A stretch of 9,055 nt of DNA from Clostridium sp. AF27-2AA (GCF_003478505.1 NZ_QUFI01000058.1:1-9055), one strand, 5' to 3'. Shown: positions 1 through 6,753, numbered from the stretch's first letter. Notes: generated by a model from the sequence alone, not told the origin. Numbers and translations are program-made.

Positions 1-33
1 TCGGGGTCGCGGGTTCGAGTCCCGTCTCGCGCT
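1..33 (+). tRNA. tRNA 3' end (partial), probably tRNA-Gly
   Basis: The window opens inside a tRNA. The T arm is visible: stem 9-13 pairs with 21-25 around the loop TTCGAGT (14-20), with one G-T wobble at the stem base. It is followed by the 3' acceptor strand CTCGCGC (26-32) and a T discriminator base (33). A five-base variable region (4-8, GGGTC) precedes the T stem. CCA is not encoded. A T at position 73, a GC-rich acceptor and the GGGTCGCGGGTTCGA context resemble clostridial tRNA-Gly(GCC). The anticodon lies outside the window, so the identity is a guess. Confidence 0.85.
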
Positions 34-40
34 CTCAATG

Positions 41-79
41 AAGCGAAAGCCTTTAGTTATGAGGGCTTTCGCTTTTTTT
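41..79 (+). terminator. Rho-independent terminator after the tRNA
   Basis: AGCGAAAGCC (42-51) pairs perfectly with GGCTTTCGCT (64-73), extended by A41-T74 and a G-T wobble, with a loop of about 11 bases. A run of seven T follows (73-79). It lies 8 bases beyond the tRNA and should end the tRNA transcript. Confidence 0.9.
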
Positions 80-122
80 CTTAGAGGAACAAAAGCCACC
101 ATATTCTGAGGCTGCATCTCAT

Positions 123-151
123 TTGACGGCAGACAAAGGATAGTGTATAAT
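123..151 (+). promoter_or_regulatory. Sigma-A-type promoter for the NSS symporter gene
   Basis: TTGACG (123-128) and a perfect TATAAT (146-151) are separated by 17 bases. Transcription would start near 158-160, giving a leader of about 93 bases before the ATG at 253. This is the best promoter match in the window. Confidence 0.8.
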
Positions 152-159
152 AGCGGATA

Positions 160-221
160 CTGCGGCAACGCAGGGAAGCGTTTTGCCACGATGAAGTTTA
201 ATCATTAAATTGGGCAAAATG
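160..221 (+). promoter_or_regulatory. Structured 5' leader of the symporter mRNA
   Basis: Two hairpins are visible. CTGCG (160-164) pairs with CGCAG (169-173) around a GCAA tetraloop (GNRA class), exactly at the predicted transcript start. TTTTGCC (181-187) pairs with GGCAAAA (213-219), extended by C179-G221 and a wobble, and encloses a palindromic TTTAAT/ATTAAA (197-209). No T run follows the second hairpin, so it is not a terminator. I do not recognise it as a known riboswitch class. It could simply protect the 5' end or modulate access to the ribosome binding site at 231-237. Confidence 0.45.
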
Positions 222-252
222 GGGGAATACAAGGAGGTTAAATAAGAAGAAC

Positions 253-1626
253 ATGAAACAACGAGAAACCTTTCAATCAAGGCTGGGATTCCTGCTCTTG
301 TCTGCAGGATGCGCCATTGGTATCGGGAATGTGTGGCGCTTTCCCTATGTGGTAGGAGCAAACGGCGGTGGTATTTTTGTTTTAATCTATCTGCTGTTTC
401 TGGCTATCATGGGAGTACCGGTTCTTTCTATGGAATTTGCGGTTGGGCGTGCCAGCCGTAAGAGTCCGGTAAAAGCCTACCAGGAGCTGGAGAAGCCGGG
501 CAGCAAGTGGCATCTGCATGGCTACGTGGCGCTGCTGGGCAACTATGTATTAATGATGTTTTACACTACAGTAGCAGGATGGATGCTGTACTATTTCTAT
601 AGCTTTGCTACTGGTGCATTTTCCGGATTGCATACGGAAGATGTCCAGGGAATGTTTGGGGAGATGCTGGCCAGCCCGGGCCTTAATGTATTCTGGATGG
701 CAGTGGTTGTCATCGTTGGTATTCTGATCTGCTCTCTGGGCCTGCAGGCAGGTGTAGAACGGATCACTAAGGTCATGATGATCGGTCTGTTATCTCTGAT
801 GCTCATTTTGGCAGTTCATGGTGTATTCCTCGAGGGCGGCATGGAAGGCCTGAAATTTTACCTGCTTCCGGATCTGGAGAAGATGAAGTCCGTAGGCATC
901 GGTCAGGTTATTGTGTCTGCGATGAACCAGTCCTTCTTCACCTTAAGCCTGGGTATCGGTGCTATGGCTATTTTCGGAAGTTATCTTGAGAAAGATAACA
1001 CTCTGTTAGGGGAGTCTGTAAACGTAGCAATTCTGGATACGTTTGTGGCAATTACTGCAGGTCTGATCATTTTTCCGGCGTGTTTTGCGTTTGGTGTGAA
1101 TCCGGACAGCGGACCAAGCCTGATCTTCATTACATTGCCGAACGTATTCATTTCCATGATCGGCGGACGTATCTGGGGAAGCCTGTTCTTTCTGTTTATG
1201 TCCTGCGCGGCGCTTTCTACCGTTATCGCAGTATTCGAGAACATCATTGCCTGCGACATGGAGCTGTTTGAGATCGATCGTAAAAAATCCGCAAGGATTA
1301 ATGTGGTCCTGATTATTTTATTGTCACTTCCATGCGCACTGGGCTATAATGTACTCGGTGGTTTTGAGCCGCTGGGCGCCGGCAGTTCTGTGCTGGATCT
1401 GGAGGATTTCCTGGTGAGCAATATTCTGCTTCCGCTGGGGTCTCTGGTTTATCTGTTATTTACAACCTGGGATTTCGGATGGGGCTTTGACAAATACCGC
1501 GCTGAGGCGAATGAGGGTGTCGGATTAAAGGTTCCGGCATGGATTCGCGGTTATGTAAAATACATATTGCCGATCATGATTATGGGGCTGTTCATTCAGG
1601 GAATCTGGGTGAAATTTTTCGCCTGA
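253..1626 (+). CDS. Sodium:amino-acid symporter, NSS (neurotransmitter:sodium symporter) family
   Basis: This 457-residue membrane protein imports an amino acid with Na+ across the cytoplasmic membrane. TM1 carries the family signature around residues 18-32 (AGCAIGIGNVWRFPY), with N26 at the LeuT N27 sodium-site position. TM3 has Y104 at the LeuT Y108 substrate position. TM6 has SFFTLSLG (227-234), matching the LeuT F253/T254/S256 substrate and Na1 segment. TM8 has S322/T323 at the LeuT T354/S355 Na2 positions. The length fits the 11-helix bacterial branch (Tyt1, MhsT) rather than the 12-helix LeuT. D262 in TM7 suggests chloride-independent transport. Substrate specificity cannot be read; hydrophobic or aromatic amino acids are typical of this branch. 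The start is the only in-frame ATG near the strong AAGGAGG (231-237), although the 15-base spacing is longer than usual. The HAD gene follows after 105 bases with no terminator between. Confidence 0.93.
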   Translation: MKQRETFQSRLGFLLLSAGCAIGIGNVWRFPYVVGANGGGIFVLIYLLFLAIMGVPVLSMEFAVGRASRKSPVKAYQELEKPGSKWHLHGYVALLGNYVLMMFYTTVAGWMLYYFYSFATGAFSGLHTEDVQGMFGEMLASPGLNVFWMAVVVIVGILICSLGLQAGVERITKVMMIGLLSLMLILAVHGVFLEGGMEGLKFYLLPDLEKMKSVGIGQVIVSAMNQSFFTLSLGIGAMAIFGSYLEKDNTLLGESVNVAILDTFVAITAGLIIFPACFAFGVNPDSGPSLIFITLPNVFISMIGGRIWGSLFFLFMSCAALSTVIAVFENIIACDMELFEIDRKKSARINVVLIILLSLPCALGYNVLGGFEPLGAGSSVLDLEDFLVSNILLPLGSLVYLLFTTWDFGWGFDKYRAEANEGVGLKVPAWIRGYVKYILPIMIMGLFIQGIWVKFFA

Positions 1627-1716
1627 TTGAAAATAATGTCTCAAGTTTTTTACACAACTGACTAAAATCATCTCGCAAAGCAGAGATAAAAGATTCTGAG
1701 AGCACTTTAGAAAACC

Positions 1717-1724
1717 AAGGGAGG
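1717..1724 (+). promoter_or_regulatory. Ribosome binding site for the HAD phosphatase
   Basis: AAGGGAGG lies 7 bases before the ATG at 1732 and fixes that start. In the 105-base gap before it I see only weak promoter matches (TTGAAA at 1627 and TAAAAT at 1663, not properly paired) and a 5-bp stem (1670-1687). Co-transcription with the symporter gene is therefore plausible. Confidence 0.8.
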
Positions 1725-1731
1725 AACGCAT

Positions 1732-2397
1732 ATGATCCGTTGCTGTATTTTTGATCTGGATGGGACTTTATTGAACACACTGGATGCACTGACCTACACG
1801 ACCAATCTGACTTTGAAGGAGTTTGGATATGGTCCGGTGGATCCGGAACACATCAAACAATTTGTGGGAGATGGATACCGGATGCAGATGAAGCGTGCAC
1901 TGATGTACAGTGGAGATAAGGAACTCCTTCATTATGAAGAGGCACTTTCTGCCTACACCAGACTGTTTGCGGAGCATTGTCTTTACCATGTGCGGCCTTA
2001 TGAGGGAATTCCTGAGCTGCTTCAGGAATTAAAGGCCCGGGGAATCCGCATTGCAGTTCTTTCCAACAAGCCCCATGCCCGGACTGTAGAGAATATTGAG
2101 GCAGTCTTTGGAAAAGGATATTTTGATATTGTGGCCGGGCAGAAGGACGATGTTCCGAAGAAGCCGGATCCGGCAGGTGTGAACCGGATTCTGGAGGAGT
2201 TTGGATGCAAGCCGGAGGAGTGCCTGTACTTTGGGGATACGAATACGGATATGCAGACTGGCCTGAATGCAAAGGCCCACACCGTGGGCGTGACCTGGGG
2301 ATTCCGTGACCGGGCCGAGCTGGAAGCATTTCATCCGGACTTTGTCATTGATGACCCGAAGATGGTAACAAATCATATTCTTGCTTCATTTTCTTAA
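1732..2397 (+). CDS. HAD-superfamily phosphatase, phosphoglycolate phosphatase-like
   Basis: This 221-residue cytoplasmic hydrolase has all four HAD motifs. Motif I is DLDGT with nucleophile D8 and acid/base D10. Motif II is VLSNKP with S111. Motif III lysine is K144 in KKPDP. Motif IV is FGDTNTDMQTG with D169 and D173 for Mg2+. Between motifs I and II lies a helical C1-type cap (about residues 15-90), as in the Gph/beta-phosphoglucomutase/pyrophosphatase PpaX subgroup (HAD-IA). Such enzymes remove phosphate from 2-phosphoglycolate, sugar phosphates, pyrophosphate or nucleotides, and the substrate cannot be assigned from sequence alone. The gene may share a transcript with the symporter upstream and ends at a strong terminator. 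No functional link to amino acid transport is evident. Confidence 0.9.
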   Translation: MIRCCIFDLDGTLLNTLDALTYTTNLTLKEFGYGPVDPEHIKQFVGDGYRMQMKRALMYSGDKELLHYEEALSAYTRLFAEHCLYHVRPYEGIPELLQELKARGIRIAVLSNKPHARTVENIEAVFGKGYFDIVAGQKDDVPKKPDPAGVNRILEEFGCKPEECLYFGDTNTDMQTGLNAKAHTVGVTWGFRDRAELEAFHPDFVIDDPKMVTNHILASFS

Positions 2398-2418
2398 GTA
2401 AAACAGAGAATAATGCAC

Positions 2419-2453
2419 AAAAAAGGAGGAATCTGCGGATTTCCTCCTTTTTT
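2419..2453 (+). terminator. Rho-independent terminator after the HAD gene
   Basis: GGAGGA (2425-2430) pairs with TCCTCC (2442-2447), and ATC/GAT (2431-2433, 2438-2440) extends the stem to a four-base loop with one bulged T. The flanking A tract (2419-2424) pairs with the T tract (2448-2453). The hairpin separates the HAD gene from the ABC operon. Confidence 0.9.
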
Positions 2454-2466
2454 CAAGTTCTGGCAC

Positions 2467-2494
2467 TTGATTAATTTCGGAAATTCGTTATAAT
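2467..2494 (+). promoter_or_regulatory. Promoter of the amino acid ABC transporter operon
   Basis: TTGATT (2467-2472) and a perfect TATAAT (2489-2494) are separated by 16 bases, in the AT-rich gap just beyond the HAD terminator. The predicted start is near 2501, giving a leader of about 65 bases before the lipoprotein gene. Confidence 0.7.
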
Positions 2495-2523
2495 GTTTAA
2501 GTATATATTTATATTTATGCATA

Positions 2524-2545
2524 TTATTCATTGAAAGATGAATAA
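2524..2545 (+). promoter_or_regulatory. AT-rich inverted repeat in the ABC operon leader
   Basis: TTATTCAT (2524-2531) and ATGAATAA (2538-2545) form a perfect 8-bp inverted repeat with a 6-base centre. It lies between the promoter and the ribosome binding site (GAGGAGG, 2554-2560). It could be an operator or an mRNA hairpin. The TGAAT/ATTCA halves recall ArgR/AhrC sites but are oriented outward instead of inward, so no regulator is assigned. Confidence 0.35.
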
Positions 2546-2566
2546 ATGTGAAAGAGGAGGAATATT

Positions 2567-3499
2567 ATGAAGAAGAAAATCGCGGCATTATCTATGGCAG
2601 CATGTATGGCAGCTTCTGCAACCGCCTGCGGCGGCAGCAAACCGGCAGAGACTACTGCAGCAGCAACTGAGGCAGAGACCACTGCAGCTGAGTCAGCAGC
2701 AGAAGAGAGCAGCGCAGAGGAGACAAAGGCAGCAGCTGATATCGAGACAGTGACTCCTGGCAAGCTGACCGTAGCAACCAGCCCGGACTTTGCTCCGTAC
2801 GAGTTCTACGCGATCGGTGAGGATGGAACTCCGAAGCTGGCAGGCTTCGATATGGATCTGGCTCAGTACATTGCTGATTATCTGGGCCTTGAGTTAGAGG
2901 TTGTAACCGTAGATTTCGATGGTGTCATCAGTGAGCTGCAGACCAAATCGGTTGATCTGGGCATGGCCGGACTTTCCCCAGACGAGAAGCGTATGGGCAT
3001 TATGGATTTCTCCGATCTGTACTACATGGGAGGACAGTCCTTAGTAACCGTGAAAGATAACGCAGAGAAATACAACAGCTTTGAAGCAATCAACAAGCCG
3101 GATGTATCCGTAGGTGCGCAGGTTGGTTCCATTCAGATGGATCTGGCAAACGAGAACAGCCCGGAGGCCGACATTGTAGGACTGCCGAAGGTTACCGATA
3201 TCATTTCTGAACTGCTGACCGGCAAGATGGATGCTGCTTACATTGAGACTGATGTAGCAAAGAGCTATCAGAAAAACTATCCGGAGCTGACCCTGGTTAT
3301 GGACGTACCGTACGATGCTGAGGGTTCAGCAATCGGCGTTTGCAAGGGTAATGAGGCACTGTTAGCAGGCGTAAACGAAGCAATCGCAGCCGCAAAAGAG
3401 GATGGCAGCCTTGAGAAGTTCATCGCTGACGCCGGCGAGCTTGCAGCAGGCGAGAAATACGAGGGTCTTCTGGACGCAGAAGGAAACGTTCAGAACTAA
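2567..3499 (+). CDS. Polar amino acid ABC transporter substrate-binding lipoprotein
   Basis: This 310-residue protein captures an amino acid outside the cell and delivers it to the permease encoded next. Residues 1-20 form a lipoprotein signal peptide (basic MKKK, hydrophobic stretch, lipobox ATAC), with C21 as the likely lipidated cysteine. Residues 24-57 are an Ala/Glu/Thr/Ser-rich tether typical of clostridial lipoproteins. The periplasmic-binding fold of the SBP_bac_3 family follows: KLTVATSPDFAPYEF (66-80), GFDMDLAQYIA (93-103), and KRMGIMDFSDLYY (141-153), whose R142 matches the carboxylate-binding arginine of HisJ (R77). D229 in YIETDVAK matches the amino-group-binding aspartate. The ligand is an amino acid but cannot be narrowed from sequence. 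The ATG follows GAGGAGG with 6-base spacing. It is the first gene of a three-gene operon. Confidence 0.94.
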   Translation: MKKKIAALSMAACMAASATACGGSKPAETTAAATEAETTAAESAAEESSAEETKAAADIETVTPGKLTVATSPDFAPYEFYAIGEDGTPKLAGFDMDLAQYIADYLGLELEVVTVDFDGVISELQTKSVDLGMAGLSPDEKRMGIMDFSDLYYMGGQSLVTVKDNAEKYNSFEAINKPDVSVGAQVGSIQMDLANENSPEADIVGLPKVTDIISELLTGKMDAAYIETDVAKSYQKNYPELTLVMDVPYDAEGSAIGVCKGNEALLAGVNEAIAAAKEDGSLEKFIADAGELAAGEKYEGLLDAEGNVQN

Positions 3500-3517
3500 T
3501 ACTGAAAGGAGCACCTG

Positions 3518-4303
3518 ATGAGTCAATTTGTTCAATGGAGCAATTTCTCCAAAATTGCGCCGTATGCTGAGCTGTTCAGGCAGGGCATTGTTGTAACGGT
3601 CCTGTTATCCGTATTTACGGTAGCGATCGGCTTTTGCATCGCGCTGATACTGGCACTGATGAGAATGTCCAATGTCCGTCCATTCCGGGCACTGGGCCTT
3701 GATAAAGACGGTCACATGCGCGAAGGCGGTCCGCTAGTCTGGATCAGCCGCTTTAATCCGCTGTCTTTCCTGGCTACAGCGTATGTCGAGATTCTGCGTT
3801 CCACGCCGGTCATCGTGCAGGTGTTTATCATCTACTACGGTGTGTTTGGCATTGTCCAGCTTCCGTCTTTCCAGATTTTCGGATTTATCAAGTTCAGCCG
3901 TTTCTTCCCGGGTGTTGTGGCCCTGGGAATGAACTCCGGCGCTTATCTGTGTGAGATCATCCGTGCGGGGATCCAGTCCATTGACGGCGGACAGACCGAG
4001 GCGGCCCGTTCCCTGGGCCTGTCCCAGACTCAGAACCTGCGTTATATCATTTTTCCGCAGGCACTCAAGAACATTCTCCCGGCGATTGCCAATGAGTTTG
4101 TTGTTATCATCAAGGAGTCTGCAATCACGTACACCATTGGTGTACAGGATATCATGTCTGCTGTAAATGCAGTCAAGGGTGCAACCTTTATTATCGTGGA
4201 GCCTCTGCTGGTGGCAACGGCAATTTATTTCTGCCTCTGCTTCCCGACTTCCAAGATCATTGCATATTTTGAGAGGAGAATGAGCCGTGGCGACAAACGA
4301 TAG
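3518..4303 (+). CDS. Polar amino acid ABC transporter permease (HisM/GlnP type)
   Basis: This 261-residue membrane subunit forms the transport channel. TM1 is about residues 23-48. The conserved [19 protein letters not shown] (90-108) lies in the next helix, and further helices run near 131-150, 186-205 and 224-243. The cytoplasmic EAA loop that docks to the ATPase is clear at 161-169 (EAARSLGLS), within a longer family motif at 146-189. The protein is about 30-40 residues longer than typical HisQ/GlnP proteins, because a polar insert (about 51-80) lies between TM1 and TM2. Only one permease gene is present, so the channel is presumably a homodimer. AAAGGAG (3505-3511) is 6 bases before the ATG; the lipoprotein gene ends 18 bases upstream, and the 3' end overlaps the ATPase gene by 17 bases. 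Confidence 0.94.
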   Translation: MSQFVQWSNFSKIAPYAELFRQGIVVTVLLSVFTVAIGFCIALILALMRMSNVRPFRALGLDKDGHMREGGPLVWISRFNPLSFLATAYVEILRSTPVIVQVFIIYYGVFGIVQLPSFQIFGFIKFSRFFPGVVALGMNSGAYLCEIIRAGIQSIDGGQTEAARSLGLSQTQNLRYIIFPQALKNILPAIANEFVVIIKESAITYTIGVQDIMSAVNAVKGATFIIVEPLLVATAIYFCLCFPTSKIIAYFERRMSRGDKR

Positions 4304-5063
4304 GATGATTCAGGTAAAAGATTTAAAGAAGCATTATAAGATGGGCACCATCAGAGCCCTGGATGGCGTGACGGTCAACATCAACAAAGGGGATGTGATG
4401 GCTGTCATCGGACCATCCGGTTCCGGAAAGTCTACCTTCCTGCGCAGTCTGAACCTGCTGGAGGAGCCGACCGGTGGTTCCATCATTTTTAGCGGTGTGG
4501 ATATCACCAAGAAGAAATATCGGGATGAAAATGGAAAGGCCGTAAAACTGGACATCGATGCCCTGCGTCAGCGCATGGGCATGGTGTTCCAGCATTTTAA
4601 TCTGTTCCCGCACATGACGATTCTGGAGAACATGGTGCTTGCACCGATGAAGGTAAAAGGTGTCAGCCGCACAGATGCGGAGAAGAAAGCTTTGGAGCTC
4701 TTAGACCGTGTAGGTTTAAAAGACCGCGCGGACGCGTATCCGATCCAGCTTTCCGGAGGCCAGAAGCAGCGAGTGGCCATTGTGCGTGCACTGGCAATGG
4801 AGCCGGAGGTGATGCTCTTTGATGAGCCGACTTCCGCTCTGGATCCGGAGATGGTAGGCGAGGTTCTGGATGTTATGAAGGAACTGGCTCACGAGGGAAT
4901 GACCATGGTGGTTGTAACCCATGAGATGGGGTTTGCGAAAGAGGTTGGAAACCGCGTACTCTTTATGGCAGACGGAAAGCTGCTGGAAGAGGGGACGCCG
5001 GAGGAAATCTTTGACCATCCGAAGCATGAGCGTCTGAAAGAATTTCTTGCGAAAGTTTTATAG
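4287..5063 (+). CDS. Polar amino acid ABC transporter ATPase (GlnQ/HisP type)
   Basis: This 258-residue cytoplasmic ATPase powers the importer. It has Walker [10 protein letters not shown] (42-50), the Q loop at Q102 ([12 protein letters not shown]), the signature LSGGQKQR (155-162), Walker B VMLFDE (175-180) with catalytic E180, the D loop SALD, and the switch H212 (VVTHE). All catalytic elements are intact. It is slightly longer than GlnQ because of a charged stretch around 74-93, before the Q loop. The start is a GTG, supported by GAGAGGAG (4271-4278) 8 bases upstream. The in-frame ATG at 4305 has no ribosome binding site. The 17-base overlap with the permease gene suggests translational coupling. 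Confidence 0.95.
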   Translation: MATNDRMIQVKDLKKHYKMGTIRALDGVTVNINKGDVMAVIGPSGSGKSTFLRSLNLLEEPTGGSIIFSGVDITKKKYRDENGKAVKLDIDALRQRMGMVFQHFNLFPHMTILENMVLAPMKVKGVSRTDAEKKALELLDRVGLKDRADAYPIQLSGGQKQRVAIVRALAMEPEVMLFDEPTSALDPEMVGEVLDVMKELAHEGMTMVVVTHEMGFAKEVGNRVLFMADGKLLEEGTPEEIFDHPKHERLKEFLAKVL

Positions 5064-5077
5064 GGAATGCGATGATG

Positions 5078-5105
5078 GGTGCCGGGATTTTCCCGGTGCC
5101 TTTTT
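5078..5105 (+). terminator. Rho-independent terminator of the ABC operon
   Basis: GGTGCCGGGA (5078-5087) pairs with TCCCGGTGCC (5091-5100), 10 pairs including two G-T wobbles, with a TTT loop. Five T follow (5101-5105). It lies 14 bases after the ATPase stop. Confidence 0.9.
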
Positions 5106-5114
5106 GCACTTTTG

Positions 5115-5123
5115 TGATAAGAT
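5115..5123 (+). promoter_or_regulatory. Possible extended -10 promoter for the amidohydrolase gene
   Basis: TGATAAGAT (5115-5123) fits an extended -10 pattern (TG, one base, TANNNT), but no good -35 lies at the right distance. Some promoter is needed here because the ABC terminator lies just upstream. The match itself is modest. Confidence 0.35.
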
Positions 5124-5153
5124 GTAACGAGAAAGAAAAGTTTTTGTGACGGA

Positions 5154-5160
5154 CAGGAGG
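5154..5160 (+). promoter_or_regulatory. Ribosome binding site that fixes the amidohydrolase start
   Basis: CAGGAGG ends 6 bases before the GTG at 5167. An earlier in-frame GTG at 5146 would place this site inside the coding region and has only a T-rich stretch and an A/G-rich but non-matching sequence upstream. The 5167 start is preferred. Confidence 0.8.
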
Positions 5161-5166
5161 ATTATC

Positions 5167-6609
5167 GTGACAGAAGAAAAGAAAGCGGCCCTGGCGGCCA
5201 TTGAAGCCAGAAAAGGACTGGTCTGCGACGTGGCAGACCATATCTGGGAGTATGCGGAGTTATCCCTTCAGGAATTTAAGTCGGCAGCTCTTTACTGTGA
5301 GGTACTGGAGAAAGAAGGATTCCGCGTGGAAAAGTGCATCAGCGGCATAGAAACGGCATTTTCCGCAAGCTATGGAAGCGGCCGTCCTGTGATTGGCCTT
5401 CTGGCAGAGTATGATGCGCTTTCCGGCTTATCCCAGACTGCCGGCTGCATCGAGGAGAAGCCGCTTAAGGAAGGTGGAAGCGGCCACGGTTGTGGTCATA
5501 ATATCCTGGGGGCCGGTGCCATGGCTGCGGCATTTGGAGTGAAGGCTTATCTGGAACAAAATCAGACAGCTGGTACGGTGATCCTGTATGGCTGTCCGGG
5601 AGAAGAGGGCGGTGCGGCCAAGGCCTTTATGGCAAGAGATGGTGTCTGGAGAAATCTGGATGCGGCGTTAACCTGGCATCCGGATGATGTAAATGAAGTG
5701 GCGACAGGTTCCTCCAATGCCTGCATCCAGACCCAGTACAAGTTCCACGGCATTGCTTCTCATGCGGCAGGTGCACCCGAGATGGGACGCAGCGCGCTGG
5801 ATGCGGTGGAATTGATGAATACCGGCGTCCAGTATCTGCGGGAGCATATGAGTGATAAGGCGCGCATCCATTATGCCATTACGGATGCCGGCGGCTGCAG
5901 CCCGAATGTAGTGCAGGCGAAAGCCAGTGTCCTTTATATGGTGCGCTCCAATCACGTGGCAGAGGCCGTGGAGCTGCAAAAGCGGGTGGACAAGATCGCC
6001 CAGGGCGCAGCGCTGATGACGGAGACCACGTTTGAGAAGAAATTCATTGACGGTGTGGCAGATACCATCAGCAATTTCGCGTTAGAGCGTGTGCTTTACC
6101 GTAACTATGAAGAGCTGGGCGTGCCGTCTTATACCGATGAGGAGAATGCCTTTGCCGATACGCTGTGCAAAACCTATATGGGAAATGACCGGATTCCGGG
6201 CGTTGCAGCAGAACATGATGAAACTGCGCGGGAGCAGGTTGCCGCTATGCAGAAGGCCTGCGGCCATTCCATGAACGCGTTCCTGGCGCCGCTGTACCAG
6301 AAAAATGCGTTTCAGGCAGGTTCGACCGATGTAGGCGATGTGAGCTGGCTGACTCCGACGGCACAGATCCATGTGGCAGCGTGGCCGAACGGCTGCCCGG
6401 GTCACAGCTGGCAGAATGTTTCCTGTGACCGTACCGAGATCGGTCATAAGGCAGCAGTCCATGCAGGAAAGGTGTTGGCGGCTGCAGCCATTGACCTGTT
6501 TAACCAGCCGGAGATATTAAAAGAGGCAAGGGAAGAGTTTGAAAAGCGCACGGCAGCAGGATTTGTGAGCCCGGTTCCGGCGGATGCGGTTCCAACGATT
6601 CCAGATTGA
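5167..6609 (+). CDS. M20-family amidohydrolase, AbgB-like (p-aminobenzoyl-glutamate hydrolase subunit B type)
   Basis: This 480-residue cytoplasmic metallohydrolase (numbered from the GTG at 5167) cleaves an amide between an acyl or aminobenzoyl group and an amino acid. Conserved metal-site residues are C109 and H111 in GHGCGHN, E146/E147 in YGCPGEEGG, H171 in ALTWHP, and H413 in GHSWQ. A lid/dimerisation domain lies roughly at 185-300 (GRSALDAVELMNTG; SPNVVQAKASVLY). ASTDVGDVSW-like sequence is at 385-394 with a G in place of the second A. Length and motifs agree closely with E. coli AbgB (481 residues), as recalled without a search. E. coli AbgB works with AbgA, and no abgA homologue is in the window. 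Other M20 members of this type act on N-acyl amino acids or dipeptides, so the substrate is uncertain. The gene is monocistronic by its flanking signals. Confidence 0.9.
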   Translation: MTEEKKAALAAIEARKGLVCDVADHIWEYAELSLQEFKSAALYCEVLEKEGFRVEKCISGIETAFSASYGSGRPVIGLLAEYDALSGLSQTAGCIEEKPLKEGGSGHGCGHNILGAGAMAAAFGVKAYLEQNQTAGTVILYGCPGEEGGAAKAFMARDGVWRNLDAALTWHPDDVNEVATGSSNACIQTQYKFHGIASHAAGAPEMGRSALDAVELMNTGVQYLREHMSDKARIHYAITDAGGCSPNVVQAKASVLYMVRSNHVAEAVELQKRVDKIAQGAALMTETTFEKKFIDGVADTISNFALERVLYRNYEELGVPSYTDEENAFADTLCKTYMGNDRIPGVAAEHDETAREQVAAMQKACGHSMNAFLAPLYQKNAFQAGSTDVGDVSWLTPTAQIHVAAWPNGCPGHSWQNVSCDRTEIGHKAAVHAGKVLAAAAIDLFNQPEILKEAREEFEKRTAAGFVSPVPADAVPTIPD

Positions 6610-6645
6610 GTTCACAGAAGAAACACAAAGAGTTTAGAAAGTTTT

Positions 6646-6681
6646 AACAGGAGCGGGGGTTTAAAAACCTCTGCTCTTGTT
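6646..6681 (+). terminator. Long hairpin after the amidohydrolase gene, terminator-like
   Basis: AACAGGAGCGGGGGTT (6646-6661) pairs with AACCTCTGCTCTTGTT (6666-6681), 16 pairs with three G-T wobbles and a TAAA loop. The T-rich part lies in the 3' arm and only TGTATAC follows, so termination may be partial. It overlaps the best promoter candidate for ftsH. Confidence 0.5.
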
Positions 6682-6688
6682 GTATACT
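6660..6688 (+). promoter_or_regulatory. Possible ftsH promoter
   Basis: TTTAAA (6660-6665) and TATACT (6683-6688) are 17 bases apart, with 4 of 6 and 5 of 6 consensus matches. Transcription would start near 6695, leaving a leader of about 87 bases. The -35 lies in the loop of the preceding hairpin. Confidence 0.45.
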
Positions 6689-6724
6689 AAATAGAACAGA
6701 AATAAAAATATTCTGGAAATCATC

Positions 6725-6753
6725 GTAACTGGGAGGATATTGCAGACAGTTAC
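6725..6753 (+). repeat. Inverted repeat in the ftsH leader
   Basis: GTAACTG (6725-6731) and CAGTTAC (6747-6753) are perfect inverted repeats separated by 15 bases. The loop contains GGAGG (6732-6736). It is either a small mRNA hairpin or a protein site; no regulator is recognised. Confidence 0.4.

Noticed and set aside
160..252. Glycine or guanidine riboswitch in the symporter leader
   Set aside because: The conserved core sequences I know for these classes are not present, and the leader is too short for a tandem glycine riboswitch.
1853..2329. A 158-residue frame on the - strand inside the HAD gene, and other long - strand frames in the symporter, ABC and ftsH genes
   Set aside because: They lie wholly within well-supported + strand genes, have low-complexity or biased composition and no ribosome binding sites. 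They are shadows of the coding strand.
2511..2545. ArgR/AhrC box at the ABC operon leader
   Set aside because: The half-sites TGAAT and ATTCA are in reversed order, and the nearest inward pair (TGCATATTATTCA) has the wrong spacing and a mismatch.
2640..2740. Repeat-like GCAGCAGAG/ACTGCAGC runs in the lipoprotein gene
   Set aside because: They encode the Ala/Glu/Thr-rich tether after the lipobox, a common low-complexity linker, not a DNA repeat array or CRISPR.
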